Assembly (NCBI GenBank): GCA_020444325.1
Contig: JAHLLD010000009.1
Coordinates: forward strand, 62,001-126,000
Reading direction: 5' to 3'
Length of the DNA: 64,000 bases
From: a bacterium
GTDB lineage: Bacteria > Bacteroidota > Ignavibacteria > SZUA-365
Shown: one piece after another, positions 49,298 to 57,120 of the stretch
Position numbering within the stretch: the stretch's first letter is position 1
Layout of the letters: the number at the start of each line of letters is the position of its first letter
The notes under the pieces: generated by a model
Databases searched by the model: none
Seen by the model: the letters and a program-made list of their open reading frames with translations, nothing else
Told to the model about the DNA's origin: nothing
Translations under genes and position numbers: made by a program

Positions 49298-50092
49298 ATG
49301 CGTTTAAACCGCTCAACCGTGCTCATTACCGGTGCGTCCGAAGGCATCGGACGCGCAACGGCGAAGCTCTTTGCCACAAGGGGCTGCCATGTGATCGCCG
49401 CCGCGCGAACCGGCACGAGACTTGAGAGTCTCGCCGAGGAGATTCATGCGGAAGGAACCGGCAGCTGCGAACCCCTGCTTATTGACGTTTCCGACGCGGA
49501 AGGTACGGTAGACAAACTTGGCAGCATCGCGGAGGAGAAGGATATCTCCATCGCAATTATCAACGCCGGGGTGGGCCAATACGGACCTTTCGCACAGACA
49601 CCATGGAGCGACGTCGCTCCACTGCTTCGTGTAAACATCGATGGTGCCATGGCTGCAACACGTGCAGTCATTCCCTCAATGATCGCGAAGCGCAGGGGAA
49701 GCGTCGTCCTTATCTCCTCCACCATCGGAAAACGTGCAGTGCCGTATAATGCCGCGTACTGTGCGTCCAAATACGCGTTACAGGGATTCAGTGAAGCGCT
49801 TCGGCTCGAACTTCGTCCCTTCGGCGTACACCTTGGCGTTGTGTGTCCGGCCCGCACGGATACGGCCTTTTTCAACAGCATGACCTTCTCTGTGCCGCAA
49901 CGCAGCAGCCGGAAGGTGCCCACGAGCGATCCCCTGCGCGTCGCCCGCGCCATTCTGCGCTGTGTCGAACGCCGGAGGAGGGAAATCGTGGTCAGTCCTG
50001 AAGGAAAGCTCTACACGTTCGTTGGCACGCATTTCCCGCGCCTGACCGACGCCATTCTGTATCACAGTGTCCCACGTCCCACAGAACCATGA
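49298..50092 (+). CDS. Short-chain dehydrogenase/reductase
   Basis: 264 aa, classical SDR. Cofactor motif TGASEGIG (11-18), NAG in INAGVGQYGPF, the catalytic Ser in VLISSTIGK and YCASK (about 152-156). The RxR-like residues after the second strand (AARTGTRL) favour NADP(H). Family members reduce or oxidise varied alcohols and ketones; substrate unknown. No ribosome site is seen; the transcript start predicted from TTGACA/TTTATT leaves a leader of about 70 nt. Overlaps the HAD gene by ATGA. Confidence 0.92.
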   Translation: MRLNRSTVLITGASEGIGRATAKLFATRGCHVIAAARTGTRLESLAEEIHAEGTGSCEPLLIDVSDAEGTVDKLGSIAEEKDISIAIINAGVGQYGPFAQTPWSDVAPLLRVNIDGAMAATRAVIPSMIAKRRGSVVLISSTIGKRAVPYNAAYCASKYALQGFSEALRLELRPFGVHLGVVCPARTDTAFFNSMTFSVPQRSSRKVPTSDPLRVARAILRCVERRRREIVVSPEGKLYTFVGTHFPRLTDAILYHSVPRPTEP

Positions 50093-50790
50093 AAACGCAA
50101 CAGTATCTCCGCCTCATTCTTTTCGATATTGATGGTACGCTGATCTCGACAAACGGCATCGCCCGCACGACTTTCGCCGAAGCATTGGACGAAGCGCTGC
50201 AGCGTACAAGCGCTGCGAAGGAATATGATCTCGCGGGAAAAACTGATCAGCAGATTTATACGGACATCATGCGGGCATCGGGTGCGGATGACACGCAGAT
50301 CAGCGAGCTTCGCGAAAAAACGTTCGATACCTTCTTCAGACTGCTCGAACAGCGTCTCAACCGTGACAACGTGACCGTACTCCCCGGCGTTCGGGAGCTC
50401 CTCGCCGCTCTCGCCGTTGAACAGGTCGCCACCGTTGCACTGCTGACAGGCAACATGCTGCAGGGAGCGCGTATCAAGCTTACGCCGCCGGAACTGCTGC
50501 AGCATTTCACTTTCGGCGCCTTTGGCAACGACGCGTTTCACCGGCATGAACTGCCGGCAATCGCCGCAGCGCGCGCATATGACCGAACCGGTGCCACCTT
50601 CAAGGCAAAAGACATTGTGATTATCGGCGACACCCCGCATGACATCGATTGCGGACGGCATCTGAACGTGCGGAGCATCGGCGTCGCCTCCGGAGGTTAC
50701 AGTTATGATGAACTCGCAAAACACAAACCGGATCACTGTTTCGAGGATCTCACCGACATCGACAGGCTGTTCAGCGCGATCTTCGATTAA
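50089..50790 (+). CDS. HAD-superfamily phosphatase (phosphoglycolate phosphatase-like)
   Basis: 233 aa. Motif I DIDGT (13-17), a helical cap (about 22-90), motif II LLTGN, motif III Lys in the FKAKDIVIIGDTPHDIDCG segment that also provides the motif IV aspartates. Layout fits Gph/PGMB-type HAD hydrolases. Substrate is not predictable. Its last 86 nt are overlapped by the start of the lectin-like gene in another frame, and its codons include that gene's GGAGG ribosome site. Confidence 0.92.
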   Translation: MKTQQYLRLILFDIDGTLISTNGIARTTFAEALDEALQRTSAAKEYDLAGKTDQQIYTDIMRASGADDTQISELREKTFDTFFRLLEQRLNRDNVTVLPGVRELLAALAVEQVATVALLTGNMLQGARIKLTPPELLQHFTFGAFGNDAFHRHELPAIAAARAYDRTGATFKAKDIVIIGDTPHDIDCGRHLNVRSIGVASGGYSYDELAKHKPDHCFEDLTDIDRLFSAIFD

Positions 50791-52843
50791 CCTGCTGCAG
50801 CTGCCCGCTCCGCTGCTCCTGCTCGCTCTGCTGTTGTTCCTGCCAGGGGTGACCGCAGCTCAGGCCCCGCTCCCATGGAGAAGCAACATCTGGGAGGAGG
50901 ATTTCAGCAGCTTCGACGCCGGCAGCTATTTCCTCGGCACCAACAGCCGTCATGATGCGGCAAACGGGAATTTCATCCTCACCCCGGAGGAGCCCGCGCA
51001 GGCAGGACGCCTCTACCTCTTGCGGCGGCTTCCCATCAATACATTCGATTTGAGCTTCCGTGCGCGCTTCGGCGTCAACACGCCGGCGAATCAGAGCGGT
51101 GCCGACGGCATCGCCTTCGTCATGGGCGCTGTGTACGATTATCCTTCCGCGGGAGGAGGGACGCTGAACTTCGACGGCTGTGTGGGATTCGGAATGGAGT
51201 TCGACACATACGAAAATTCGGGGCAGAACGATCCGTCGCAGGAACATATCGCCCTGTTGCGGGATCGCGCCGATAATCACCTTCAATACGAAACGCTCGT
51301 ACCGGGCACGCTTGAAGACGGCAATTGGCACACATTGCAGGTGCGTTTCCACGACGGCTACATCGAAGGCTGGATCGATGGTGTCCGTCGCCTCAATACG
51401 TCAATTCTTAATTTCTTCCCTTACGATGGATACTTCGGCTTCACCGCTGCTACCGGCTCCGCGTTCAACGAACACCGGATCGATGACATCAGCCTCTCCG
51501 CGCCGACGCGGATTTCAATGAATGCCGGGACACACAACGTCTGTGAACCTGTCATCATTGACACGTCGCTTCTGCTGCTCAACAATCACCCGTCGAACGA
51601 AGTCCTGACGATCACCGATGTATCGCTTGACGGCGATGTGGACGTCTTCAATCTCGCACCGGTTTCGCTGCCCCTGAATGTGGGACCCGGTCTAACCCAC
51701 GAACTTCCGCTTCAGATTCAACTTGACCGCGAAGGATTGTTTTCCGCCATACTCACCTGTGTCTCCCAGCGCGGGGAACGGATTTATGACACGTTGCGCA
51801 TTCGCGGCACCTTGCCGCGCCTCACGTTCAATCCCTCGTCGTACGCCTTCGCAACCACTGCAACGGGAAGCAGCCGTACTGCTACGGTTTCACTACGCAA
51901 TACCGGCGCGGTAGCTGTCGATCTCGAAGGATTGTCACTTCCCACCGGAATGTTCTCTGTGCTATCCCCGGTGAGCTTTCCCGTGCACATCGCTCCCGGC
52001 GCACAGCTGCAGGTGCAACTGCAGTTTTTACCATCACGCAGCGGAACGTTCACCGATACACTGCACATCGTCAACAGCTGCGGTGCGTTCAATACACTGC
52101 TGCTTCTCGGCGAAGCTGAGGATGATCGTATCGCTTTTTCATTTCAGCCACGCACCCTGCTGCTTCAGCCCGGTGGCAATGATGAGATTTACCTCCACAT
52201 CGACAGTCTGCCACGCTTCACCGGAATTCGGCAGCTGGAACTGTACATCAGCTTCCCGAATGCGCATACCAACCTGGGCGGTTCAGGAAAGGTGGACGGC
52301 ACCCTGCCGCCGGGCAGCGACACACAGCAGCTGGCGGTGGAATGGGGCAGCCCGGGATTCGTACATACGAGGTTGACGCTCCCCAGCGTCCTGGACGATA
52401 CCGGCGCCGTGTTTTCCCTGCTATTCCTTGGCGCAATGGCGAGTCCTCCCTGCGACAGTATCACGCTCGACAGCGTCCGTATCAATGATGGAATGATGCT
52501 GTATCCCGGAACAGCGCTCCTTGTGCAGAACGGCCGTATCTGCGTAAACGGGTCCTGCAGACACCCGGAAGGACTTGTGGCACTTCCCCTCCCCGAAATG
52601 CTTGTCTCCCCGCATCCGCTCGCATCGGGCAGCACGGTACACATCACGCTGCCGGACCAGGGGATGGTTCGTCTGCGGCTCAGGGACCTACTCGGCCGCT
52701 CACGAGCAAACATCCTGCATACGACCCTGCCCGGTGGAGAACATGTCGCCACCCTGCCGGTCGATGATCTCCCTGCGGGGTGCTACATGCTGGAGCTGCA
52801 GTGGAATGAGCATACAGTTCTGCAGCCGGTACTGATGCCCTAG
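50705..52843 (+). CDS. Secreted L-type lectin-like protein with Ig-like domains
   Basis: 712 aa. Although it overlaps the HAD gene by 86 nt, the start at 50705 (or 50708) has GGAGG at ideal spacing and no other start precedes the signal helix (LLLLALLLFLPGVTAA, about 37-52). Residues about 60-275 form a bacterial legume-lectin-type domain (GADGIAFVM, GFGMEFDTYEN, HTLQVRF, GYFGFTAATG). Two choice-of-anchor/ASPM-like beta domains follow (280-480), then a cohesin-like region (490-630) and a sorting-like C-terminus (VRLRLRDLLGRSRANIL). Likely binds glycans at the cell surface. Confidence 0.87.
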   Translation: MMNSQNTNRITVSRISPTSTGCSARSSINLLQLPAPLLLLALLLFLPGVTAAQAPLPWRSNIWEEDFSSFDAGSYFLGTNSRHDAANGNFILTPEEPAQAGRLYLLRRLPINTFDLSFRARFGVNTPANQSGADGIAFVMGAVYDYPSAGGGTLNFDGCVGFGMEFDTYENSGQNDPSQEHIALLRDRADNHLQYETLVPGTLEDGNWHTLQVRFHDGYIEGWIDGVRRLNTSILNFFPYDGYFGFTAATGSAFNEHRIDDISLSAPTRISMNAGTHNVCEPVIIDTSLLLLNNHPSNEVLTITDVSLDGDVDVFNLAPVSLPLNVGPGLTHELPLQIQLDREGLFSAILTCVSQRGERIYDTLRIRGTLPRLTFNPSSYAFATTATGSSRTATVSLRNTGAVAVDLEGLSLPTGMFSVLSPVSFPVHIAPGAQLQVQLQFLPSRSGTFTDTLHIVNSCGAFNTLLLLGEAEDDRIAFSFQPRTLLLQPGGNDEIYLHIDSLPRFTGIRQLELYISFPNAHTNLGGSGKVDGTLPPGSDTQQLAVEWGSPGFVHTRLTLPSVLDDTGAVFSLLFLGAMASPPCDSITLDSVRINDGMMLYPGTALLVQNGRICVNGSCRHPEGLVALPLPEMLVSPHPLASGSTVHITLPDQGMVRLRLRDLLGRSRANILHTTLPGGEHVATLPVDDLPAGCYMLELQWNEHTVLQPVLMP

Positions 52844-52870
52844 CGGTGCGAGGCCCTCCACTCGCTTCCC

Positions 52871-52975
52871 TCAGTCACCGATCAACAGCAATCAGTCACC
52901 GATCAACAGCAATCAGCCACCGATCAACAGCAATCAGCCACCGATCAACAGCAATCAGCCACCGATCAACAGCAA
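52871..52975. repeat. Five tandem 21-nt repeats carrying a stop codon
   Basis: Five in-phase copies of TCAGYCACCGATCAACAGCAA. On the minus strand each reads TTG CTG TTG ATC GGT GGC TGA, that is Leu-Leu-Leu-Ile-Gly-Gly-stop, the exact end of the carboxypeptidase gene at 52955. Only the innermost copy (52955-52975) is translated; the four others lie behind the stop. Copies 1-2 have T and copies 3-5 have C at the variable base. Confidence 0.95.
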
Positions 52976-54190
52976 TCGGCGCTGCATGCCGGCGGGGGAA
53001 TGCAAGACGAGATGATAACTCCCTGCCGCAAGTCCGGAAAGCGGGATCTGCAGGCTGCGCGTCTCTGCGGTCATTCTTCCCTCCCAGATGCGGCGAACCA
53101 TTCTTCCCAGCTCATCATACAGTGCAATATGCACCGATGACCCGCCTGCTGCACCGCCCAGCTGCAGCGTAAAGCTGCCATCGACATGTGCTGGTTGCGG
53201 AAATAATCCTTCGATCTCGGGAGCCTGTGCTGCTGCCATCGGATGCGCATCCAGCGGTCCATCAATCCCCAGATACGCAAGCGATCCCTCTAACAGGGCC
53301 CGGGCGGTGCGATCGAAGTCACCAGCTGCGGTGCAGTTCATATCTTCATACGTCAGGGCCATGACCGACTCGCCGTAATTGCGCCAGAACCAGCTTTCGG
53401 GATAACGGTCGGGGGTACCGCCTGTCCAGCTCACAAAATAATCATATGGCTCGATTCCCCCGGGAAACGCTGTGCGCACGGCATTGATGAACTGCTGCTG
53501 CAGCTGTGTAAAAAGTATGGAACTCCCCTCGGCGGCATGATAGACGAAATACCGTTTGCAGTCGTACGCGGAATGAAGATTCAGCGCAATCTCGATCGGC
53601 ATGTCTGATTGCATCAAGCTGCGCAGCCGGTTGCGAAGCGCATTCACTTCCGCCTCGGGTGTGGACGAGCCCCAGTTGCTCTCGAGGTCAACTCCATTTG
53701 CATTTTCCCGCGGGTAACGCAGCACGACTCCATCCGGATTGACCATGGGAAGGATGTCGATAACACAATGGTCCAGCACCCGCTCCGCGAGCGGCGAATC
53801 CGACAGCAGCTCGTCTATGAGCGCGCGAAGTACTTCAGACGATTCACTCTCGATGGGATGCGTGCGAGCATGAAGCCAGATTCGGCGTTTCGGGATGTGA
53901 GATGCGGGATTCGTGATCTGCAGATGGAACAGAGGACGACGCTGCACGCTGTACCCGAGCAGCTGCGCATCCACTGACGGATGCAGGTTCCACGCCTGCA
54001 CATTCGCCAGCATATCCGCAAAATCATACCCCCAGCGCTGAGCCTCACTTTTACGACCGAGCCCCTGTTCACTGGCAAAACCACACGGGTCCCGTTCCTG
54101 CGCCTGGAGTCCTAGCATCGGAAACAGGTAGGAAAGCCCCACAAATAAGAGGAAAGCAGGTATTGTTTTGTACGGATACTGATGTTTCAT
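52955..54190 (-). CDS. Exported M14 family zinc carboxypeptidase
   Basis: 411 aa. Signal peptide 1-30. Zinc motif H-x-x-E at His111/Glu114 (ARTHPIES), substrate-binding NPDGVVLRYPRENANGVDLESNW (Asn-Arg pair), third ligand in LNLHSAYD, and the general-base Glu in ALTYEDMN. The last 80 residues form a small beta domain like a sorting domain (VHIALYDELGRMVRRIWEG...YHLVLHSPAG). It should trim peptides or peptidoglycan outside the cytosol. The gene ends in the first unit of a 21-nt tandem repeat. Confidence 0.9.
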   Translation of the reverse strand: MKHQYPYKTIPAFLLFVGLSYLFPMLGLQAQERDPCGFASEQGLGRKSEAQRWGYDFADMLANVQAWNLHPSVDAQLLGYSVQRRPLFHLQITNPASHIPKRRIWLHARTHPIESESSEVLRALIDELLSDSPLAERVLDHCVIDILPMVNPDGVVLRYPRENANGVDLESNWGSSTPEAEVNALRNRLRSLMQSDMPIEIALNLHSAYDCKRYFVYHAAEGSSILFTQLQQQFINAVRTAFPGGIEPYDYFVSWTGGTPDRYPESWFWRNYGESVMALTYEDMNCTAAGDFDRTARALLEGSLAYLGIDGPLDAHPMAAAQAPEIEGLFPQPAHVDGSFTLQLGGAAGGSSVHIALYDELGRMVRRIWEGRMTAETRSLQIPLSGLAAGSYHLVLHSPAGMQRRLLLIGG

Positions 54191-54370
54191 GTGTATTAGA
54201 TTACAAAATTTTCATGATAATCAGGGATGAAAAGCGCGTCTATTTTTTGATCCACGTACAGGAATACGCTACTTTTTCTGAGACCGCTGCAGGAACAACT
54301 CATCTCTACCCTTCCGCCTGAATACCCTGTTGCGGCATTCCACTTCGCCAGCCATATTTGGAGCGTCGTT

Positions 54371-56341
54371 ATGAAGTTGCTGCGTCTGCTTTTCCTCGTC
54401 AGCCTGCTGCCCATCACTGTTTTCGCCCAGGCCCCTGTCAACTATGACGATGTGGGACTGATAATCAACACGAACGATACGAATTCAGTTGCGATCGGTG
54501 AATATTTCATGCTCAGACGGGATATTCCACAGCGCAACGTGATCTATATCGATGCGCCGGCGACGGAAACCATCACAGGGGAGAAATTCACCGATGTGCG
54601 CGCACAGATTGAGGACTATCTTGCATCGAGCGGACTGGTCGACACACTGAATTACCTGGTGACGACGAAAGGCGTTCCCCTGCGCGTGACATACGGTGGA
54701 GACCTTTACAAACCGGATCCGCGGAATGCAGCGTTTGACGCTGAAATCATGTTGGTGCTTGGATATTTCTCGGCGCATATAGGACGTAATACGCTCATCA
54801 TCCCTCCCGGCTCGATCCGCACGCAGGCCTATTTCATGAAGGACGAACACTACAACCGGAAATCCATTATCCCGGGCAGCAGTCCCGCCCAGCCGTATGA
54901 CATGTTCCTCACCACCAGGCTGACGGGATTGACGAAGGAGGATGTGTTCAGCATGATTGATCGCAGCGGACCGTTTACGTTCGTGAACAAAGACAGTGCG
55001 CTGTTCGTTTTCGACCGGGATCCGATTCCCATCACGCTCGATCCGTATGACAACAATCTCGGCGAGGCGGGAACAGTCGTTGAAGGATTCGGCTGGAATG
55101 CACTGGTCAACACAGACTCCGTCTATGTAACCGAACAGCGGAATGTCATGGGCTATGCGAGCTGGGGATCCAACGACCATTTTGATCATTATTTCACCAG
55201 CCACGCCCGCCCCCAGAACACCTGGCTCCCCGGTTCACTCGCGGAAACCTATGTATCGACGTCCGCTCGTAATTTTACTCCCGGACAAACCGGGGGACAA
55301 TCCCGCATCGCCGACCTCTTCGCGGAAGGCTGCACCGGGGCGAGCGGGTACGTGTTTGAGCCATATGACATCGCACTGACATGGGTGAACGTGCTGTTCA
55401 ATCGCTATCTGCGCGGGTACAATCTCGCGGAGAGCTATTATATGACCAATCCGACGATTTCCTGGATGGCCACCATCGTCGGGGACCCGAAAACTTCCAT
55501 CATTACGGAATATCCTCCCCTCCCCTCTCCCACCGTCAGTGGTCCGGATGTAATTTGCGAGGGCAGTAATCTCTCCCTTACCGCAGCCGATTCTGAAGAG
55601 GGCTGGATGAACTGGTTCGAGGGTGATTCGGTCTCAGTGAAAGCAGCAGGACCTCCCTTTGACGACACGCACCCGCTCTGGGTCGCAGAGGGAAGCGACT
55701 GCCTGCTGCAGGCGGGCGATGCCGGGACAAAAACCTGGACTTTCGTCAACGAAAATTTTGTCGGCAGAGGCTTTGCCGAGTTCACGGCCGAGGTGCTTCC
55801 CGGACTCCAGGCTGAGATTACGTCTTCCGCTGATACCGTCTATCTCGATACCGATCCTGAAGTGCATTTTTCCGTCTCTGCACAGGGAGTCTACTCCTGG
55901 GACTGGGATTTCGGTGACGGTGGAAATAGCAGTGATCCCTCTCCGTTGCATCGCTATACGGCAACCGGTGAATACACGGTGACGGTGGAAGTCTCGAACG
56001 GAACCTGCACTGCAACAGCACAGACCACCGTGGTCGTTCTCAACAGCACGGGCACAGAGAATTCGCGACCGCTGGCAGGTCGTATCCAGCTGCTGCAGAA
56101 CTATCCGAATCCCGTCGCACCCACAACGGCAATTCCCTTTTTCCTGCCATCCCGCATGCAGGCGCGCATCACGGTCACCGATCTGCTCGGGCGTGTCGTG
56201 GCGACAGTCTTGGATGCGGAAATGGATGGCGGGCAGCACACCGTGCTGTGGGAGAGCGATGGACTGGAGCCCGGGACCTATCACTGCGTTCTTGAAGCTG
56301 ACGGCCAGCGGAGCATCCGGCGCCTGCAGATTCTGCGCTGA
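54371..56341 (+). CDS. TIGR03790-type secreted protein with PKD and sorting domains
   Basis: 656 aa. GGAG precedes the ATG. Signal peptide 1-19 (VFAQ). Residues about 25-375 match the TIGR03790 pattern: VGLIINTNDTNSVAIGEYF, RDIPQRNVIYID, NYLVTTKGVPLRV, the LTTRLTGLTKEDV segment, and a terminal GDPKTS. Next come an Ig-like region, a PKD domain (YSWDWDFGDGG...YTVTVEVSNG, about 505-555) and a sorting domain (LLQNYPNPVAPTTAIPF). The family is of unknown function, often found in exported proteins with enzymatic appearance. Probably surface-attached through T9SS. Confidence 0.9.
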   Translation: MKLLRLLFLVSLLPITVFAQAPVNYDDVGLIINTNDTNSVAIGEYFMLRRDIPQRNVIYIDAPATETITGEKFTDVRAQIEDYLASSGLVDTLNYLVTTKGVPLRVTYGGDLYKPDPRNAAFDAEIMLVLGYFSAHIGRNTLIIPPGSIRTQAYFMKDEHYNRKSIIPGSSPAQPYDMFLTTRLTGLTKEDVFSMIDRSGPFTFVNKDSALFVFDRDPIPITLDPYDNNLGEAGTVVEGFGWNALVNTDSVYVTEQRNVMGYASWGSNDHFDHYFTSHARPQNTWLPGSLAETYVSTSARNFTPGQTGGQSRIADLFAEGCTGASGYVFEPYDIALTWVNVLFNRYLRGYNLAESYYMTNPTISWMATIVGDPKTSIITEYPPLPSPTVSGPDVICEGSNLSLTAADSEEGWMNWFEGDSVSVKAAGPPFDDTHPLWVAEGSDCLLQAGDAGTKTWTFVNENFVGRGFAEFTAEVLPGLQAEITSSADTVYLDTDPEVHFSVSAQGVYSWDWDFGDGGNSSDPSPLHRYTATGEYTVTVEVSNGTCTATAQTTVVVLNSTGTENSRPLAGRIQLLQNYPNPVAPTTAIPFFLPSRMQARITVTDLLGRVVATVLDAEMDGGQHTVLWESDGLEPGTYHCVLEADGQRSIRRLQILR

Positions 56342-56345
56342 GGCA

Positions 56346-56382
56346 GCTGCTACTTCCCGACGCTGCTGCTACTTCCCAACGC
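56346..56382. repeat. Two 19-nt tandem repeats across a stop codon
   Basis: GCTGCTACTTCCC-R-ACGC occurs at 56346-56363 and 56365-56382 with a period of 19 nt. On the minus strand the unit includes the last codons and the TAG stop of the gene at 56369, so the stop region has been duplicated beyond the gene, as at 52871-52975. Confidence 0.75.
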
Positions 56383-56965
56383 GCTTCATCATCCCAAAAC
56401 GGGATGAACGGCGACCTACACGCTGTGTCGGGAATGTCGCCTGACTGACGGAGCGGACATCTTCGACAGTGTAGAACGCGTCATGGTCAATTTTCCGTAT
56501 GACAGTGGTGATGTTTCGCACGTCCTTGCGCTTGACAACAGCGAAAACGATAACGCCCGGTCCCTTTTCCCCATGCGCTTCCACATATGTCGTTCCGTAT
56601 CCCATGCTCTGAATGGCGATTACGATTTCCATGAAATTGTTCTGCGTGATGATACGCAGAATGGCGAGTCCCATCGCCAGGCGATTTTCAATCCAGATCC
56701 CGACATAATTTCCGACGGCGAATCCGCTCGCATATGCGATGTAATTGATCGGATCCGTAAGACGCTGCATGATCTGTCCCAGCGCAATAAGCCAGACGAG
56801 GATTTCAAAAAATCCCATGATGGAGGCGACGAGCTTGAGTCCGCGGGAGATCAGGATAATCCGTATGGTCTCAAGCGTCACGTCGATCACGCGCGCCAGA
56901 AAAATCAGCAGCGGAAATACAATGTATTGCAGTACCGAGTCGGACTGCAGGAAACCAAATTCCAT
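56369..56965 (-). CDS. UPF0316/DUF2179-type membrane protein
   Basis: 198 aa. Three or four N-terminal helices (about 12-100) of the DUF5698 type (VIDVTLETIRIILISRG, GFFEILVWLIALGQI, NYIAYASGFAVGNYVG), then a cytosolic DUF2179 domain (about 105-185, GYGTTYVEAHGEKGPGVIVFAVVKR...DAFYTVEDV). Family function is not known; DUF2179 domains may bind small ligands. It is convergent with the TIGR03790 gene. The last codons lie in a short tandem duplication. Confidence 0.9.
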   Translation of the reverse strand: MEFGFLQSDSVLQYIVFPLLIFLARVIDVTLETIRIILISRGLKLVASIMGFFEILVWLIALGQIMQRLTDPINYIAYASGFAVGNYVGIWIENRLAMGLAILRIITQNNFMEIVIAIQSMGYGTTYVEAHGEKGPGVIVFAVVKRKDVRNITTVIRKIDHDAFYTVEDVRSVSQATFPTQRVGRRSSRFGMMKRVGK

Positions 56966-57120
56966 AATTCGTGTCTAGTCAATAACCCACATGCCGTCAA
57001 AATAGAGCAATCGGCGTTATGGACCAATGTTCCGTCGTCAGAAGATCACACAATGTTTGTAAGCGTACGGTTTATCGTGTAGATTCCGGCATGATGCCTG
57101 CATCACATCATAGGGCATTC

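Noticed and set aside
52846-53172. ORF with a repeated SHRSTAI peptide on the plus strand
   Set aside because: It is the antisense translation of the 21-nt repeat and the carboxypeptidase gene.
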